Below are positions 1 through 7,466 of a stretch of DNA of 10,116 nt, piece after piece. Source of the stretch: JBAXRT01 sp037131065 (GTDB taxonomy: Bacteria > Bacteroidota > Bacteroidia > Bacteroidales > FEN-979); assembly GCA_037131065.1 (NCBI GenBank), contig JBAXRT010000111.1, positions 1 to 10,116 on the forward strand. Reading direction: 5' to 3'. Position 1 is the stretch's first letter, and the number at the start of each line of letters is the position of its first letter. The notes below the pieces were generated by a model, which made no database searches, was not told the DNA's origin, and saw only the letters and a list, made by a program, of their open reading frames with translations. Made by a program: the position numbers and the translations under genes.

Positions 1-807
1 TGCAACTCTGTACAGACCGTCATTCAATCCTCCGAAATGGTTGTTTGGCCCGGTGTTTAATCTGGTCCATGATTTTCCGACATCGGTTGTCCTGAAAAGA
101 AAGCCCTGCCCGGTGGTCACAAAAATGGTCGAATCATTGAGAGCAAAGAGCTTATCGAAACTCCATGAACTCTCGGAACGAAAAACCGTATCCCAGGATG
201 AACATCCGTTGGTCGTCCTGAAAAGATATTTGCCGGCGGCAATATATCCTGTAAGAGAATCCGTGAAACAATTATCCGTAAAATTACTTGTTGTAATCGT
301 CGGAACCGGGTCCCATGAAATTCCGCCGTCATCGGTTTTAAGGATCGTGCCCTGGTTCCCTGTGATATAACCATGAAGGGGATCGGGCATGGAGAGGGAG
401 CGGAGGTCGTGCCCTGTGCCGGAGGAGATGCTGCTCCATGAAACGCCGCCATCACCGCTCCGGAGGATCACTCCGCCAACCCCTGTTATCAACCCTGTAT
501 TCTGATCAGCAAAAAGCATATCGGTGTAATAGCCTTCGGGGATCGGTTTCGGGACTACCTCGGTCCATGTGAATCCGGCATCATTGGTTTTGATAAGGTT
601 TCCCTGAACGCCAAGGGCAAAACCCGGGCCGGAGGATGTAAAGTCCATGGCCATATACCAGTCGGGACCGGGGAGAGGGTTTACCCAGTTCCACTGGGAC
701 CAGGACAGAAAGGGAATTAATAGCAATACAAACAATGTCGGAGCGAAACGGAGACCACGCCTTGGCGTGGCAGGATTTAATGGATTCTTTTTTATTGGTT
801 TACCCAT
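1..807 (-). CDS. Secreted YCF48/BNR (Asp-box) repeat protein, C-terminus beyond the left edge
   Basis: This reading frame is open from an ATG at 807 (minus strand) to the window edge, giving 269 codons without a stop. Residues about 20-37 look like a signal peptide: basic residues R16, R17 and R20, a Leu/Phe/Val-rich core, then SWS before Q38. A Gln just after cleavage is common in Bacteroidota exported proteins. The rest is built of repeats of about 41 residues. Each has a beta-strand turn of the form LxxTxDGGxxW, with Trp at residues 81, 124, 165, 205 and 247, for example KTDDGGISW near 157-165. This is the Asp-box/YCF48 type of beta-propeller blade found in sialidase-like folds and in secreted surface proteins of this phylum. 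No catalytic residues can be assigned, and a C-terminal sorting domain, if any, is outside the window. The only other in-frame Met codons lie past the signal peptide, which supports the start at 807. Family call is firm; function is unknown. Confidence 0.85.
   Translation of the reverse strand, partial: MGKPIKKNPLNPATPRRGLRFAPTLFVLLLIPFLSWSQWNWVNPLPGPDWYMAMDFTSSGPGFALGVQGNLIKTNDAGFTWTEVVPKPIPEGYYTDMLFADQNTGLITGVGGVILRSGDGGVSWSSISSGTGHDLRSLSMPDPLHGYITGNQGTILKTDDGGISWDPVPTITTSNFTDNCFTDSLTGYIAAGKYLFRTTNGCSSWDTVFRSESSWSFDKLFALNDSTIFVTTGQGFLFRTTDVGKSWTRLNTGPNNHFGGLNDGLYRVA
755..770. repeat. GC-rich perfect palindrome (7-bp arms, 2-bp centre)
   Basis: Arms CCACGCC (755-761) and GGCGTGG (764-770) flank a TT centre. 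The palindrome lies inside the coding region for the basic n-region of the signal peptide of the minus-strand YCF48/BNR gene, where it encodes part of an ATPRRG stretch. A short direct repeat CGGAG...CGGAG (739-753) sits beside it. The position and GC-richness, in an otherwise A/T-rich gene start, suggest a dispersed palindromic repeat inserted into the reading frame, but a single copy cannot prove this. Confidence 0.5.
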
Positions 808-860
808 TGACAGAGTTACTCTAATAAAATGGCCATATAAAAATACGAAATGATTTACGA

Positions 861-891
861 TTTGTGATTCCGAAAATAATGCGTATATTTG
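861..891 (+). promoter_or_regulatory. Bacteroidota-type housekeeping promoter for rimP-nusA-infB
   Basis: TTTG at 861-864 and TATATTTG at 884-891 are separated by 19 bp. This fits the Bacteroidota primary sigma-factor consensus (TTTG, 19-21 bp, TAnnTTTG) exactly. Transcription would be expected to start near 896-899, giving a leader of about 55 nt before the rimP ATG. A second -7 match (TATGTTTG, 905-912) lies further downstream but has no -33 partner at suitable spacing. Confidence 0.75.
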
Positions 892-916
892 CACCGGATT
901 TATATATGTTTGATTT

Positions 917-940
917 GAGGGGGCTAAATGCCCCTCTTTT
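917..940 (+). terminator. Terminator-like hairpin in the rimP leader (possible attenuator)
   Basis: GAGGGGGC (917-924) can pair with GCCCCTC (930-936): seven base pairs with one bulged G around a TAAAT loop, followed at once by four T residues (937-940). It lies downstream of the promoter and only about 12 bp before the rimP ATG at 953. It therefore looks like an intrinsic terminator inside the leader of the operon rather than the end of a gene. The neighbouring upstream gene runs the other way, so the hairpin is not its terminator. Premature termination here would reduce rimP-nusA-infB transcription. The T-tract is short, so a pausing or RNA-stability role is also possible. Confidence 0.6.
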
Positions 941-952
941 ATTGATAAAAAA

Positions 953-1414
953 ATGATCGAACAGAAACAGTTAGAGCGCCTTGCAGAGGAGTGTTTCAGG
1001 GGTGCCGACAAGTTCCTCGTTGAAGTCATTATCCGGCCGAACAACATCATCACCGTCTATATGGATGGCGACGATCATGTGAGCCTCGAGGACTGCCGGC
1101 AGCTTAACCGCTTCCTTGAACAGGGACTGAACCGCGACCAGGAAGATTTTGAACTGACCGTCTCCTCCGCCGGGCTTGAACGTCCGCTGAAAGTGTTGAG
1201 GCAATACCTGAAAAGGACAGGCCAGGAACTCGAGGTCGTGACGAACAGCGGGCAAAAAGTATCAGGAACCCTTTTGAATGCGGGAAAAGAGGGGATTGAG
1301 ATCGAACAGGTCATTCATCTGAACAAAAAAGAGACAGAAAAGAAAAAAATATTTTTCCCCTTCAGGGATATTAAATCTGCCAAAGACGTAATCACATTTA
1401 AAAAATCAAAATAG
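953..1414 (+). CDS. rimP: Ribosome maturation factor RimP
   Basis: RimP binds the 30S subunit precursor in the cytoplasm and is needed for efficient maturation of the small subunit. The 153-residue product has the usual family length. It shows the conserved segment VSLEDC (43-48) in the alpha/beta N-terminal domain and the signature VSSAGLERPL (70-79), close to the family's VSSPGLDRPL. A C-terminal SH3-like domain follows (about 86-150), ending in a Lys-rich tail. The ATG at 953 follows an A-rich stretch with no Shine-Dalgarno sequence. It is the first gene of a rimP-nusA-infB operon, 18 bp before nusA, an order conserved across many bacteria. The terminator-like hairpin in its short leader suggests control of the whole operon at this point. 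Identification rests on the motifs and the operon together. Confidence 0.95.
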   Translation: MIEQKQLERLAEECFRGADKFLVEVIIRPNNIITVYMDGDDHVSLEDCRQLNRFLEQGLNRDQEDFELTVSSAGLERPLKVLRQYLKRTGQELEVVTNSGQKVSGTLLNAGKEGIEIEQVIHLNKKETEKKKIFFPFRDIKSAKDVITFKKSK

Positions 1415-1432
1415 TCAAAAAGAACGTTACCG

Positions 1433-2668
1433 ATGGAACAGTTGAATTTAGTCGAAACCTTTTCCGAATTCAAGGAATTCAAGAATATCGACAGGGAGAC
1501 CATGATGCGCATCCTCGAAGAGGTGTTCAAGCACATGCTGACCAAGAGGTTCGGCTCAGCCGATAATTTTGATATCATTGTCAATATTGACAAGGGAGAC
1601 CTTGAAATTTTCCGTTCGCGCGTCATCGTGGAAGATGGTGAAGTAACGGATGAAAATACCCAGGTTGCTTTGTCGGAAGCCATGAAGATTGAACCCGATT
1701 TTGAAGTGGGTGAAGAGCTTTCGGAAGAGATCAAGCTCGGAAGTTTCGGCCGCCGCGAGATCCTGGCGATCCGCCAGAACCTGATCTCCAAGATCCAGGA
1801 GTATGAAAAGAACAACATCTACCAGAAATATAAGGAGAAGATCGGCGAGATCGTGGCCGGCGAGGTCTACCAGGTCTGGAAAAAAGAGATCCTTGTCCTC
1901 GACGACGAGAGCATCGAACTGATCCTCCCGAAATCTGAACAGATCCCCACCGATTTCTACCGCAAGGGCGACACCATCCGTGCCGTGATCCTGAAGGTGG
2001 AGATGAAGAACAACAACCCCGTGATCATACTTTCAAGGACCTCCGAAGCTTTCCTCGAACGACTCTTCGAATCGGAAGTACCCGAGGTTTACGACGGACT
2101 GATTAGCATCAGGAAAATTGTCAGGGTACCCGGGGAAAGAGCAAAGATCGCCGTTGAATCATACGACGACCGCATCGACCCGGTCGGTGCATGCGTTGGG
2201 ATGAAGGGATCCAGGATCCATGGCATCGTGCGTGAGCTGAAGAACGAGAATATCGACGTTATCAACTTCACCACCAATCCCTCCCTCTTCATACAGCGCG
2301 CCCTGAGCCCTGCAAAGGTCTCCTCCATCGTGATCGATGAACCGGGTAAAAAAGCCGATGTCTATATGAAACCCGACCAGGTCTCTCTCGCCATCGGGAA
2401 GGGTGGTTTCAACATTAAACTCGCAGGTAAACTAACCGGTTATGAGATCGATGTTTACAGGGATACAGATGTTGACAACGAAGATGTTGATCTCCAGGAG
2501 TTTTCCGATGAAATCGATCAGTGGATCATCGATGAGCTCAAAACCATCGGCTGTGATACCGCCAAGAGCGTAATCGACCTCGATGTTGAAGAACTTGTAA
2601 AACGAACCGATCTTGAAGAGGAGACCGTTAATGAGGTTCTCCGTATATTAAAATCTGAGTTTGAATAA
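1433..2668 (+). CDS. nusA: Transcription termination/antitermination factor NusA
   Basis: NusA binds RNA polymerase and nascent RNA and modulates pausing, hairpin-dependent termination and antitermination. The 411-residue protein reads in order: an N-terminal RNA polymerase-binding domain (about 1-125, containing FSEFKEFKNID near 10-20 and FGRREI at 105-110), an S1 domain (about 135-202), KH1 (about 203-280, with GMKG at 256-259) and KH2 (about 285-345, with the loop GKGG at 322-325). The acidic C-terminal tail (about 350-411) contains a single helix-hairpin-helix-like segment. E. coli NusA (495 aa) has two such acidic repeats, so this is the shorter form usual in Bacteroidota. It begins 18 bp after rimP and ends 19 bp before infB. 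Since NusA strengthens termination at hairpins, the hairpin in the rimP leader offers a plausible feedback site; that link is inference. Confidence 0.97.
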   Translation: MEQLNLVETFSEFKEFKNIDRETMMRILEEVFKHMLTKRFGSADNFDIIVNIDKGDLEIFRSRVIVEDGEVTDENTQVALSEAMKIEPDFEVGEELSEEIKLGSFGRREILAIRQNLISKIQEYEKNNIYQKYKEKIGEIVAGEVYQVWKKEILVLDDESIELILPKSEQIPTDFYRKGDTIRAVILKVEMKNNNPVIILSRTSEAFLERLFESEVPEVYDGLISIRKIVRVPGERAKIAVESYDDRIDPVGACVGMKGSRIHGIVRELKNENIDVINFTTNPSLFIQRALSPAKVSSIVIDEPGKKADVYMKPDQVSLAIGKGGFNIKLAGKLTGYEIDVYRDTDVDNEDVDLQEFSDEIDQWIIDELKTIGCDTAKSVIDLDVEELVKRTDLEEETVNEVLRILKSEFE

Positions 2669-2687
2669 AAAATCTTAATTTTACCGC

Positions 2688-5600
2688 ATGAGTGAGGGTG
2701 TAACGACAACCAGGCTTAGTAAAGCCGCCCGGGAATTCAACATTGGAATCAACACGGTGATCGACTTTCTTTCGAAGAAAGGTATTCAGATCGACCGTGA
2801 TCCCAATGCAAAACTGACACAGGAGATGTACACCCTCCTGACAAAGGAGTTCTCGGTTGAAAAACATGTGAAGGAGGAGTCCAAAAAGATCGGGCTTCAG
2901 TTTGCCGTGCACGAGACCATCACCATCGACGACAAGAAAACCTCCACCAAGGACCGCGAGAAAGAGCTCGACGACCTCTTTATAAAGAATGTTTCCATCG
3001 ATTTTGAGAAGAAACAAACGGAAGCAGCCAGACAGAAGGAAACTGCAGCAAAGGAGCAACTCAAACCGGAAGTAAAAGCCGAGAAACCCGCCGAACCTGC
3101 CGAGAAAAAAGCCGAAAAGAAAACGGAAACCGTTGCCAGGGAAGAGAAGCCCGCCGTGTCAAAGGCTGAAGCGAAGAAAGAAGAGACTGAAGAACCTGAA
3201 AAGCCGGCAAAGGGTGTGAAGAAGAAAGCCATGCCTGAGGTGGTGGCTGAAGAGGAAGAACCTGCCAAAACAGAGAAGACAGGAAAGGCTGACATTAAGA
3301 TCGTTGGCAAGATCGACCTGGATGCCATTGAGAAGAAACCTTCGAAAAAAGGCAAGGCCAGAGAAAAAGAGGTTGAAAAAGTACCTGAACCCGTTGCGGT
3401 TGAGGAGCCGGAAATAGAGATCCCGGTTGCCGCCATCGAAAATGAGATTCCGGAGATCGCCGAGATCATAGAGGCCGAATTACCGAAAAAGGCACCGGAG
3501 AGCATTCAGGAAGATAACTTCCTGCCGAGGGCCAAGATCGTCTTGGAAGGGCCGACCATCCTGGGCTCTATGAAACTCCCGGAGACCAAGAAAACAGAAA
3601 AGAAAAAGCAACCCGTCGCCTCCTCATCCGATGATTCACTGAAATCGAAGAAGAAAAAACGGAAACGCATCAAGAGGGCCTTTGGCACCGAGGAAGGAAC
3701 TGCCACAACCGGCGGGGGCACCGATGCAAACAAGCCCAAGTTCAGGGATAAAAAATTCCATAAGCCGGAGACCGTCAAACCGGAAGTTACCGAAGAGGAC
3801 ATTGAAAAGCAGATCAAGGAGACCCTTGCTCGGCTCGGCCCCATCGGAAAATCGAAAGCGTCAAAGTACCGCCGTGCCAAGAGGGATGCGGTAAGCCAGC
3901 AGATGCACCTGGAACAGGAGAAGATCGAGGAAGGCAAGAAGCAGATCAAGGTAACGGAGTTCGTTACCGCCAACGAGCTGGCCTCGATGATGAATGTCCC
4001 TGTTACCGATGTCATCTCCACCTGTATGGCCCTTGGCATGTTTGTCTCCATCAACCAGCGGCTGGATGCCGAAACCCTTTCCCTCGTGGCCGAGGAGTTC
4101 GGATACAAACTCGAATTCGTCAGTGTTGAAGTGCAGGAGGCCATCCATATGTACGACGATGCCGACAAACCCGAAGACATGGTCGAACGTCCGCCGATCG
4201 TTACGGTGATGGGACACGTTGACCACGGGAAAACGAAATTGCTTGACTTTATCCGCAGTACCAACGTGGTTGCCGGCGAGGCCGGAGGGATCACCCAGCA
4301 TATCGGGGCTTACGAAGTCACCCTGGAGAACGGCAAAACCATCGCCTTCCTCGATACGCCGGGTCACGAGGCTTTTACCGCCATGCGTGCCCGCGGAGCC
4401 AAGGTCACCGACATAACCATCGTTGTTATTGCCGCCGATGAAACCGTGATGCCTCAGACCAAGGAGGCGATCAACCATTCCCTGGCTGCAGGTGTGCCCA
4501 TCGTTTTTGCCTATAACAAGATGGATAAGGCCAACGCCAACCCCGACAAGTTACGTGAAGAACTTTCAAAGATGAATATCCTGGTCGAGGAGTGGGGCGG
4601 GAAATACCAGACACAGGAGATCTCTGCAAAGAACGGGACCAACGTCAATATCCTGCTTGAAAAGGTACTCCTCGAAGCTGAAATGCTTAACCTGAAGGCC
4701 AATCCCAAACGTCTTGCACTGGGTACCGTCATCGAATCCTCCCTCGACAAGGGAAGAGGCTTCGTGGCAAAACTCCTGGTTCAGAACGGAACCCTCGGGA
4801 TCGGCGATATGGTCCTTGCCGGGGCTACCTACGGAAAGGTCAAGGCAATGTACAACGAACGTAACCTGCCGCTTAAAACTGAAGGCCCCTCCACCCCCGT
4901 GCTGATGCTCGGACTGAACGGAGCCCCGCAGGCAGGCGACGGTTTCAATGTCATGACCGATGAGAAAGAGACGAAAGCCATCGCCACCAAGCGCCTCCAG
5001 CTGCAACGTGAACAGGGTCTGCGGACACAGAAGCACATCACCCTCGACGAGATCGGAAGAAGAATTGCCATCGGCGATTTCAAGGAGCTGAACATTATTG
5101 TGAAGGGCGATGTCGACGGTTCAGTGGAAGCTCTTTCCGACTCCCTGTTAAAGCTTTCCACCCCGGAGGTCATGCTCAACGTGATCCACAAATCGGTGGG
5201 AGCCATCACCGAATCGGATGTCCTGCTGGCCTCTGCCTCCAATGCCATCATCATCGGGTTCCAGGTAAGACCCTCCGTCAGCGCACGGAAGCTTGCCGAA
5301 CAGGAACAGATCGATATACGTCTCTACTCCATCATCTACCAGGCCATCGAAGAGATCAAGGCCGCCATCGAAGGGATGCTTGCACCCGAGATCGAAGAGA
5401 AGATCACCTGCAATATTGAGGTCAGGGATATCTTTAAGATCACAAAGGTGGGCACCGTCGCCGGGTGTATGGTCCTCGACGGCAAGGTTACGCGCCACAC
5501 CAAGATCCGTGTGATACGCGACGGCATCGTGGTCTACACCGGCTTACTCGGCTCACTGAAACGTTTCAAGGAAGATGTCAAGGAGGTCCTTACAGGATAC

Positions 5601-5693
5601 GAATGCGGACTCAACATCGAGAACTTCAACGACATCAAGGTCGGTGATATCATCGAGGGTTACGAACAGGTAGAGATCAAGAGGAAACTATAA
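2688..5693 (+). CDS. infB: Translation initiation factor IF-2
   Basis: IF2 is the GTPase that brings initiator fMet-tRNA to the 30S subunit and promotes subunit joining. The 1001-residue protein has an N-terminal IF2_N-like helical domain (about 3-55) and a long low-complexity linker rich in Lys, Glu, Ala and Pro (about 95-400, with a strongly basic patch near 320-331). A second IF2_N-type domain follows (about 418-480), then the GTPase core: G1 GHVDHGKT (509-516), G3 DTPGH (556-560), G4 NKMD (610-613) and G5 SAK (646-648). Domains II, III, C1 and C2 complete the protein, with GYECGL near the C-terminus. All nucleotide-binding motifs are intact. The extended linker is common in Bacteroidota IF2. 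It is the last gene of the rimP-nusA-infB operon. Its stop codon overlaps the end of convergent purA by 6 bp, and no terminator hairpin was seen at the junction. Confidence 0.98.
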   Translation: MSEGVTTTRLSKAAREFNIGINTVIDFLSKKGIQIDRDPNAKLTQEMYTLLTKEFSVEKHVKEESKKIGLQFAVHETITIDDKKTSTKDREKELDDLFIKNVSIDFEKKQTEAARQKETAAKEQLKPEVKAEKPAEPAEKKAEKKTETVAREEKPAVSKAEAKKEETEEPEKPAKGVKKKAMPEVVAEEEEPAKTEKTGKADIKIVGKIDLDAIEKKPSKKGKAREKEVEKVPEPVAVEEPEIEIPVAAIENEIPEIAEIIEAELPKKAPESIQEDNFLPRAKIVLEGPTILGSMKLPETKKTEKKKQPVASSSDDSLKSKKKKRKRIKRAFGTEEGTATTGGGTDANKPKFRDKKFHKPETVKPEVTEEDIEKQIKETLARLGPIGKSKASKYRRAKRDAVSQQMHLEQEKIEEGKKQIKVTEFVTANELASMMNVPVTDVISTCMALGMFVSINQRLDAETLSLVAEEFGYKLEFVSVEVQEAIHMYDDADKPEDMVERPPIVTVMGHVDHGKTKLLDFIRSTNVVAGEAGGITQHIGAYEVTLENGKTIAFLDTPGHEAFTAMRARGAKVTDITIVVIAADETVMPQTKEAINHSLAAGVPIVFAYNKMDKANANPDKLREELSKMNILVEEWGGKYQTQEISAKNGTNVNILLEKVLLEAEMLNLKANPKRLALGTVIESSLDKGRGFVAKLLVQNGTLGIGDMVLAGATYGKVKAMYNERNLPLKTEGPSTPVLMLGLNGAPQAGDGFNVMTDEKETKAIATKRLQLQREQGLRTQKHITLDEIGRRIAIGDFKELNIIVKGDVDGSVEALSDSLLKLSTPEVMLNVIHKSVGAITESDVLLASASNAIIIGFQVRPSVSARKLAEQEQIDIRLYSIIYQAIEEIKAAIEGMLAPEIEEKITCNIEVRDIFKITKVGTVAGCMVLDGKVTRHTKIRVIRDGIVVYTGLLGSLKRFKEDVKEVLTGYECGLNIENFNDIKVGDIIEGYEQVEIKRKL

Positions 5694-6986
5694 TCCGGCC
5701 CTGGTAAGGGTCTGAACACGGTCGGGTCCCACGGAGGCAATCTCCACGGGAACGCCGGTGGCTTTTTCAATAAATTTTATGTAGGCTTCAAGCTCCGCGG
5801 GTATCTCCGTAATGGAGGCGCATTGCCGGATGTCGCTCATCCACCCCTTCAGTTCAGTATACACAGGTGTGATGGCGGGATCACACAGGTCGAAGGGAAA
5901 GGTATCAAGCTCCTTTCCGTCTTTCAAGTAAAGGGTGCATACCTTGATGGCAGAGAAGGGATTGAGCACATCAGCCTTCATCATGATCAGGCGGTCCACC
6001 CCGCTCAGCATGATTGCATAGCGCAGGGCAGGGAGGTCGAGCCATCCGCAGCGGCGCGGCCGGCCGGTCGTGGATCCGAATTCATTTCCCCCGATGCGAA
6101 GGGCATCCCCGTCATGGTCAAACAGTTCTGTGGGAAAGGGTCCGCTGCCCACCCTGGTACAGTATGCTTTGAACACCCCGTGGATCTTACCGATCCGACG
6201 CGGGGAGATGCCAAGACCGGAACAGACCCCGGCCGAAATGGTATTTGAAGAGGTAACGAACGGATAAGATCCGAAATCGATGTCGAGCAGGGTACCCTGT
6301 GCTCCTTCGGCAAGTACCGCCTTACCCTCATCCAGGCTTTTGTTCAGAAAATCTTCGCTGCTGATGATACGGAAACCCTTCAGGGTCCCGATGGCCTCAA
6401 ACCAGGCCTTTTCATAATCGCCGAAGGAGAGTCCGTCGAGGAGGTGAGTGGAAAAATCAAACCCCAGCGCTTTGACCTGGCTGAGATGAACACTTTTCAG
6501 AGAGTCATAACAACCGCGAAAATCCTTATCCAGGATATTCCCCATGCGGATACCGTTCCTGCCATATTTGTCGGTGTAGGCCGGTCCGATCCCCTTCAGG
6601 GTGGAACCGATCTTATTTGCACCCTTGCAGGCCTCTGATGCAGCGTCGAGAAGACGGTGGGAAGGGAGGATCAGGTGAGCCCTGTTTGAAATAAAAAGGT
6701 TCTTTTCGGGCTGAAGACCGGCAGTGCGCAGCTTCGAGATCTCCTTCATCAGGATGTAGGGATCGATGATGACCCCGTTCCCGATCACGTTTAGGGTCTC
6801 CGGGTGAAAAATACCGGAGGGAATGGTATGCAAAACGAATTTCTTGCCGTCAAACTCTATGGTGTGACCTGCATTGGGACCTCCCTGGAACCTGGCAACG
6901 ACGGGGTATCCTGGCGTAAAAACATCTACGATCTTTCCTTTGCCTTCATCCCCCCACTGCAAACCAAGGATAACATCAACCTTCAT
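5688..6986 (-). CDS. purA: Adenylosuccinate synthetase
   Basis: PurA joins IMP and aspartate using GTP to give adenylosuccinate, the first committed step from IMP to AMP. The 432-residue length equals that of the E. coli enzyme. Visible motifs are the P-loop-like GDEGKGK (12-18, with catalytic D13), GGPNAGH (35-41, with catalytic H41), GPAYTDKYGRNG (134-145), EGAQG (227-231), the substrate loop TTGRPRR (306-312) and SVGPDR (418-423) near the guanine site. It starts 11 bp after the fur stop codon, so it is almost certainly co-transcribed with fur and needs no promoter of its own. The 3' end overlaps infB tail to tail by 6 bp. The enzyme is inhibited by (p)ppGpp in other bacteria, which is notable because the (p)ppGpp synthetase gene lies two genes upstream. 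No key residue appears to be missing. Confidence 0.98.
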   Translation of the reverse strand: MKVDVILGLQWGDEGKGKIVDVFTPGYPVVARFQGGPNAGHTIEFDGKKFVLHTIPSGIFHPETLNVIGNGVIIDPYILMKEISKLRTAGLQPEKNLFISNRAHLILPSHRLLDAASEACKGANKIGSTLKGIGPAYTDKYGRNGIRMGNILDKDFRGCYDSLKSVHLSQVKALGFDFSTHLLDGLSFGDYEKAWFEAIGTLKGFRIISSEDFLNKSLDEGKAVLAEGAQGTLLDIDFGSYPFVTSSNTISAGVCSGLGISPRRIGKIHGVFKAYCTRVGSGPFPTELFDHDGDALRIGGNEFGSTTGRPRRCGWLDLPALRYAIMLSGVDRLIMMKADVLNPFSAIKVCTLYLKDGKELDTFPFDLCDPAITPVYTELKGWMSDIRQCASITEIPAELEAYIKFIEKATGVPVEIASVGPDRVQTLTRAGL

Positions 6987-6997
6987 GCTGTGCGGAT

Positions 6998-7450
6998 TTA
7001 CTTTGTGGCCTTTGATTGTCCGTAAAAGGTGAGTGCATAATGGGAAACCCTGACCTTGAAAAGGCGTTCCACATGCTGCCTAATCTCTTCGATCCTGGGG
7101 TCATAGAATTCGAGGACCTCTCCGGTATCTTCAAAGATAAAGTGATCGTGCTGGGTGAACAGGGCAGACTTTTCAAACTGGGCGTAATTGGTGCCGAACT
7201 GGTGCTTCGTCACAAGACCGCAGTCGAGCAGCAGTTCGATAGTGTTATAGAGCGTGGCCCTGCTGACACGGTACTTGTGGTTTTTCATCCGGATATAAAG
7301 ACTCTCGATGTCAAAATGTCCTTCAGTTGCGAATATCTCCTTGACAATGGTATAACGCTCCGGGGTCTTGCGGTGGCCGTGCTTTTCAAGGTACTCGGTG
7401 AAGAGTTTGCGGACATTATCCAGGGTCTCTTCGGAAGGTTTCTTCATCAT
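6998..7450 (-). CDS. Fur-family transcriptional regulator lacking the CXXC zinc motifs
   Basis: Fur-family proteins are dimeric metal- or peroxide-sensing repressors. The 150-residue product has the expected N-terminal winged helix (about 10-90), with GHRKTPERY (25-33), GHFDIESLY (44-52) and a recognition-helix region VSRATLYNTIELL (62-74). The C-terminal dimerisation and metal domain shows HDHF (101-104), E114 in VLEF and H137, which are plausible regulatory metal ligands. The two CXXC pairs that hold structural zinc in E. coli Fur and many Bacteroidota homologues are absent: FEDTGE stands in for the first pair, and the chain ends soon after YGQSK without the second. The only cysteine is C77. 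Fur, PerR, Zur or Mur specificity cannot be decided. Two adjacent ATG codons (7450 and 7447) are possible starts. It is 65 bp downstream of rel and 11 bp upstream of purA, with its own possible promoter in the 65-bp gap. Confidence 0.93.
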   Translation of the reverse strand: MMKKPSEETLDNVRKLFTEYLEKHGHRKTPERYTIVKEIFATEGHFDIESLYIRMKNHKYRVSRATLYNTIELLLDCGLVTKHQFGTNYAQFEKSALFTQHDHFIFEDTGEVLEFYDPRIEEIRQHVERLFKVRVSHYALTFYGQSKATK

Positions 7451-7466
7451 AAACAGAAATTTGTTG

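Noticed and set aside
117..455. Minus-strand open frame of 112 codons at the left edge
   Set aside because: It is in the wrong frame. The adjacent minus frame is open from 807 to the edge and carries a signal peptide and five Asp-box-type repeats.
808..883. Possible promoter for the minus-strand YCF48/BNR gene
   Set aside because: Only mismatched -7-like boxes (for example TATTTTTA) without a -33 partner at 19-21 bp were found, so no promoter can be supported.
1466..1483. Tandem 9-bp repeat GAATTCAAG x2 in nusA
   Set aside because: It encodes EFKEFK in a segment conserved in Bacteroidota NusA proteins, so it is explained by the protein sequence.
1315..1818. Minus-strand open frame of 167 codons over the rimP/nusA junction
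   Set aside because: It lies fully within confidently assigned genes and is Ser/Phe-rich antisense sequence with no family features.
2897..4478. Long minus-strand open frames (up to 262 codons) opposite infB, rich in Ser, Phe and Leu
   Set aside because: They are the complement of the Lys/Glu/Ala-rich linker and GTPase coding region, where biased codons keep the antisense frames free of stops. No recognisable domain is seen and infB is certain.
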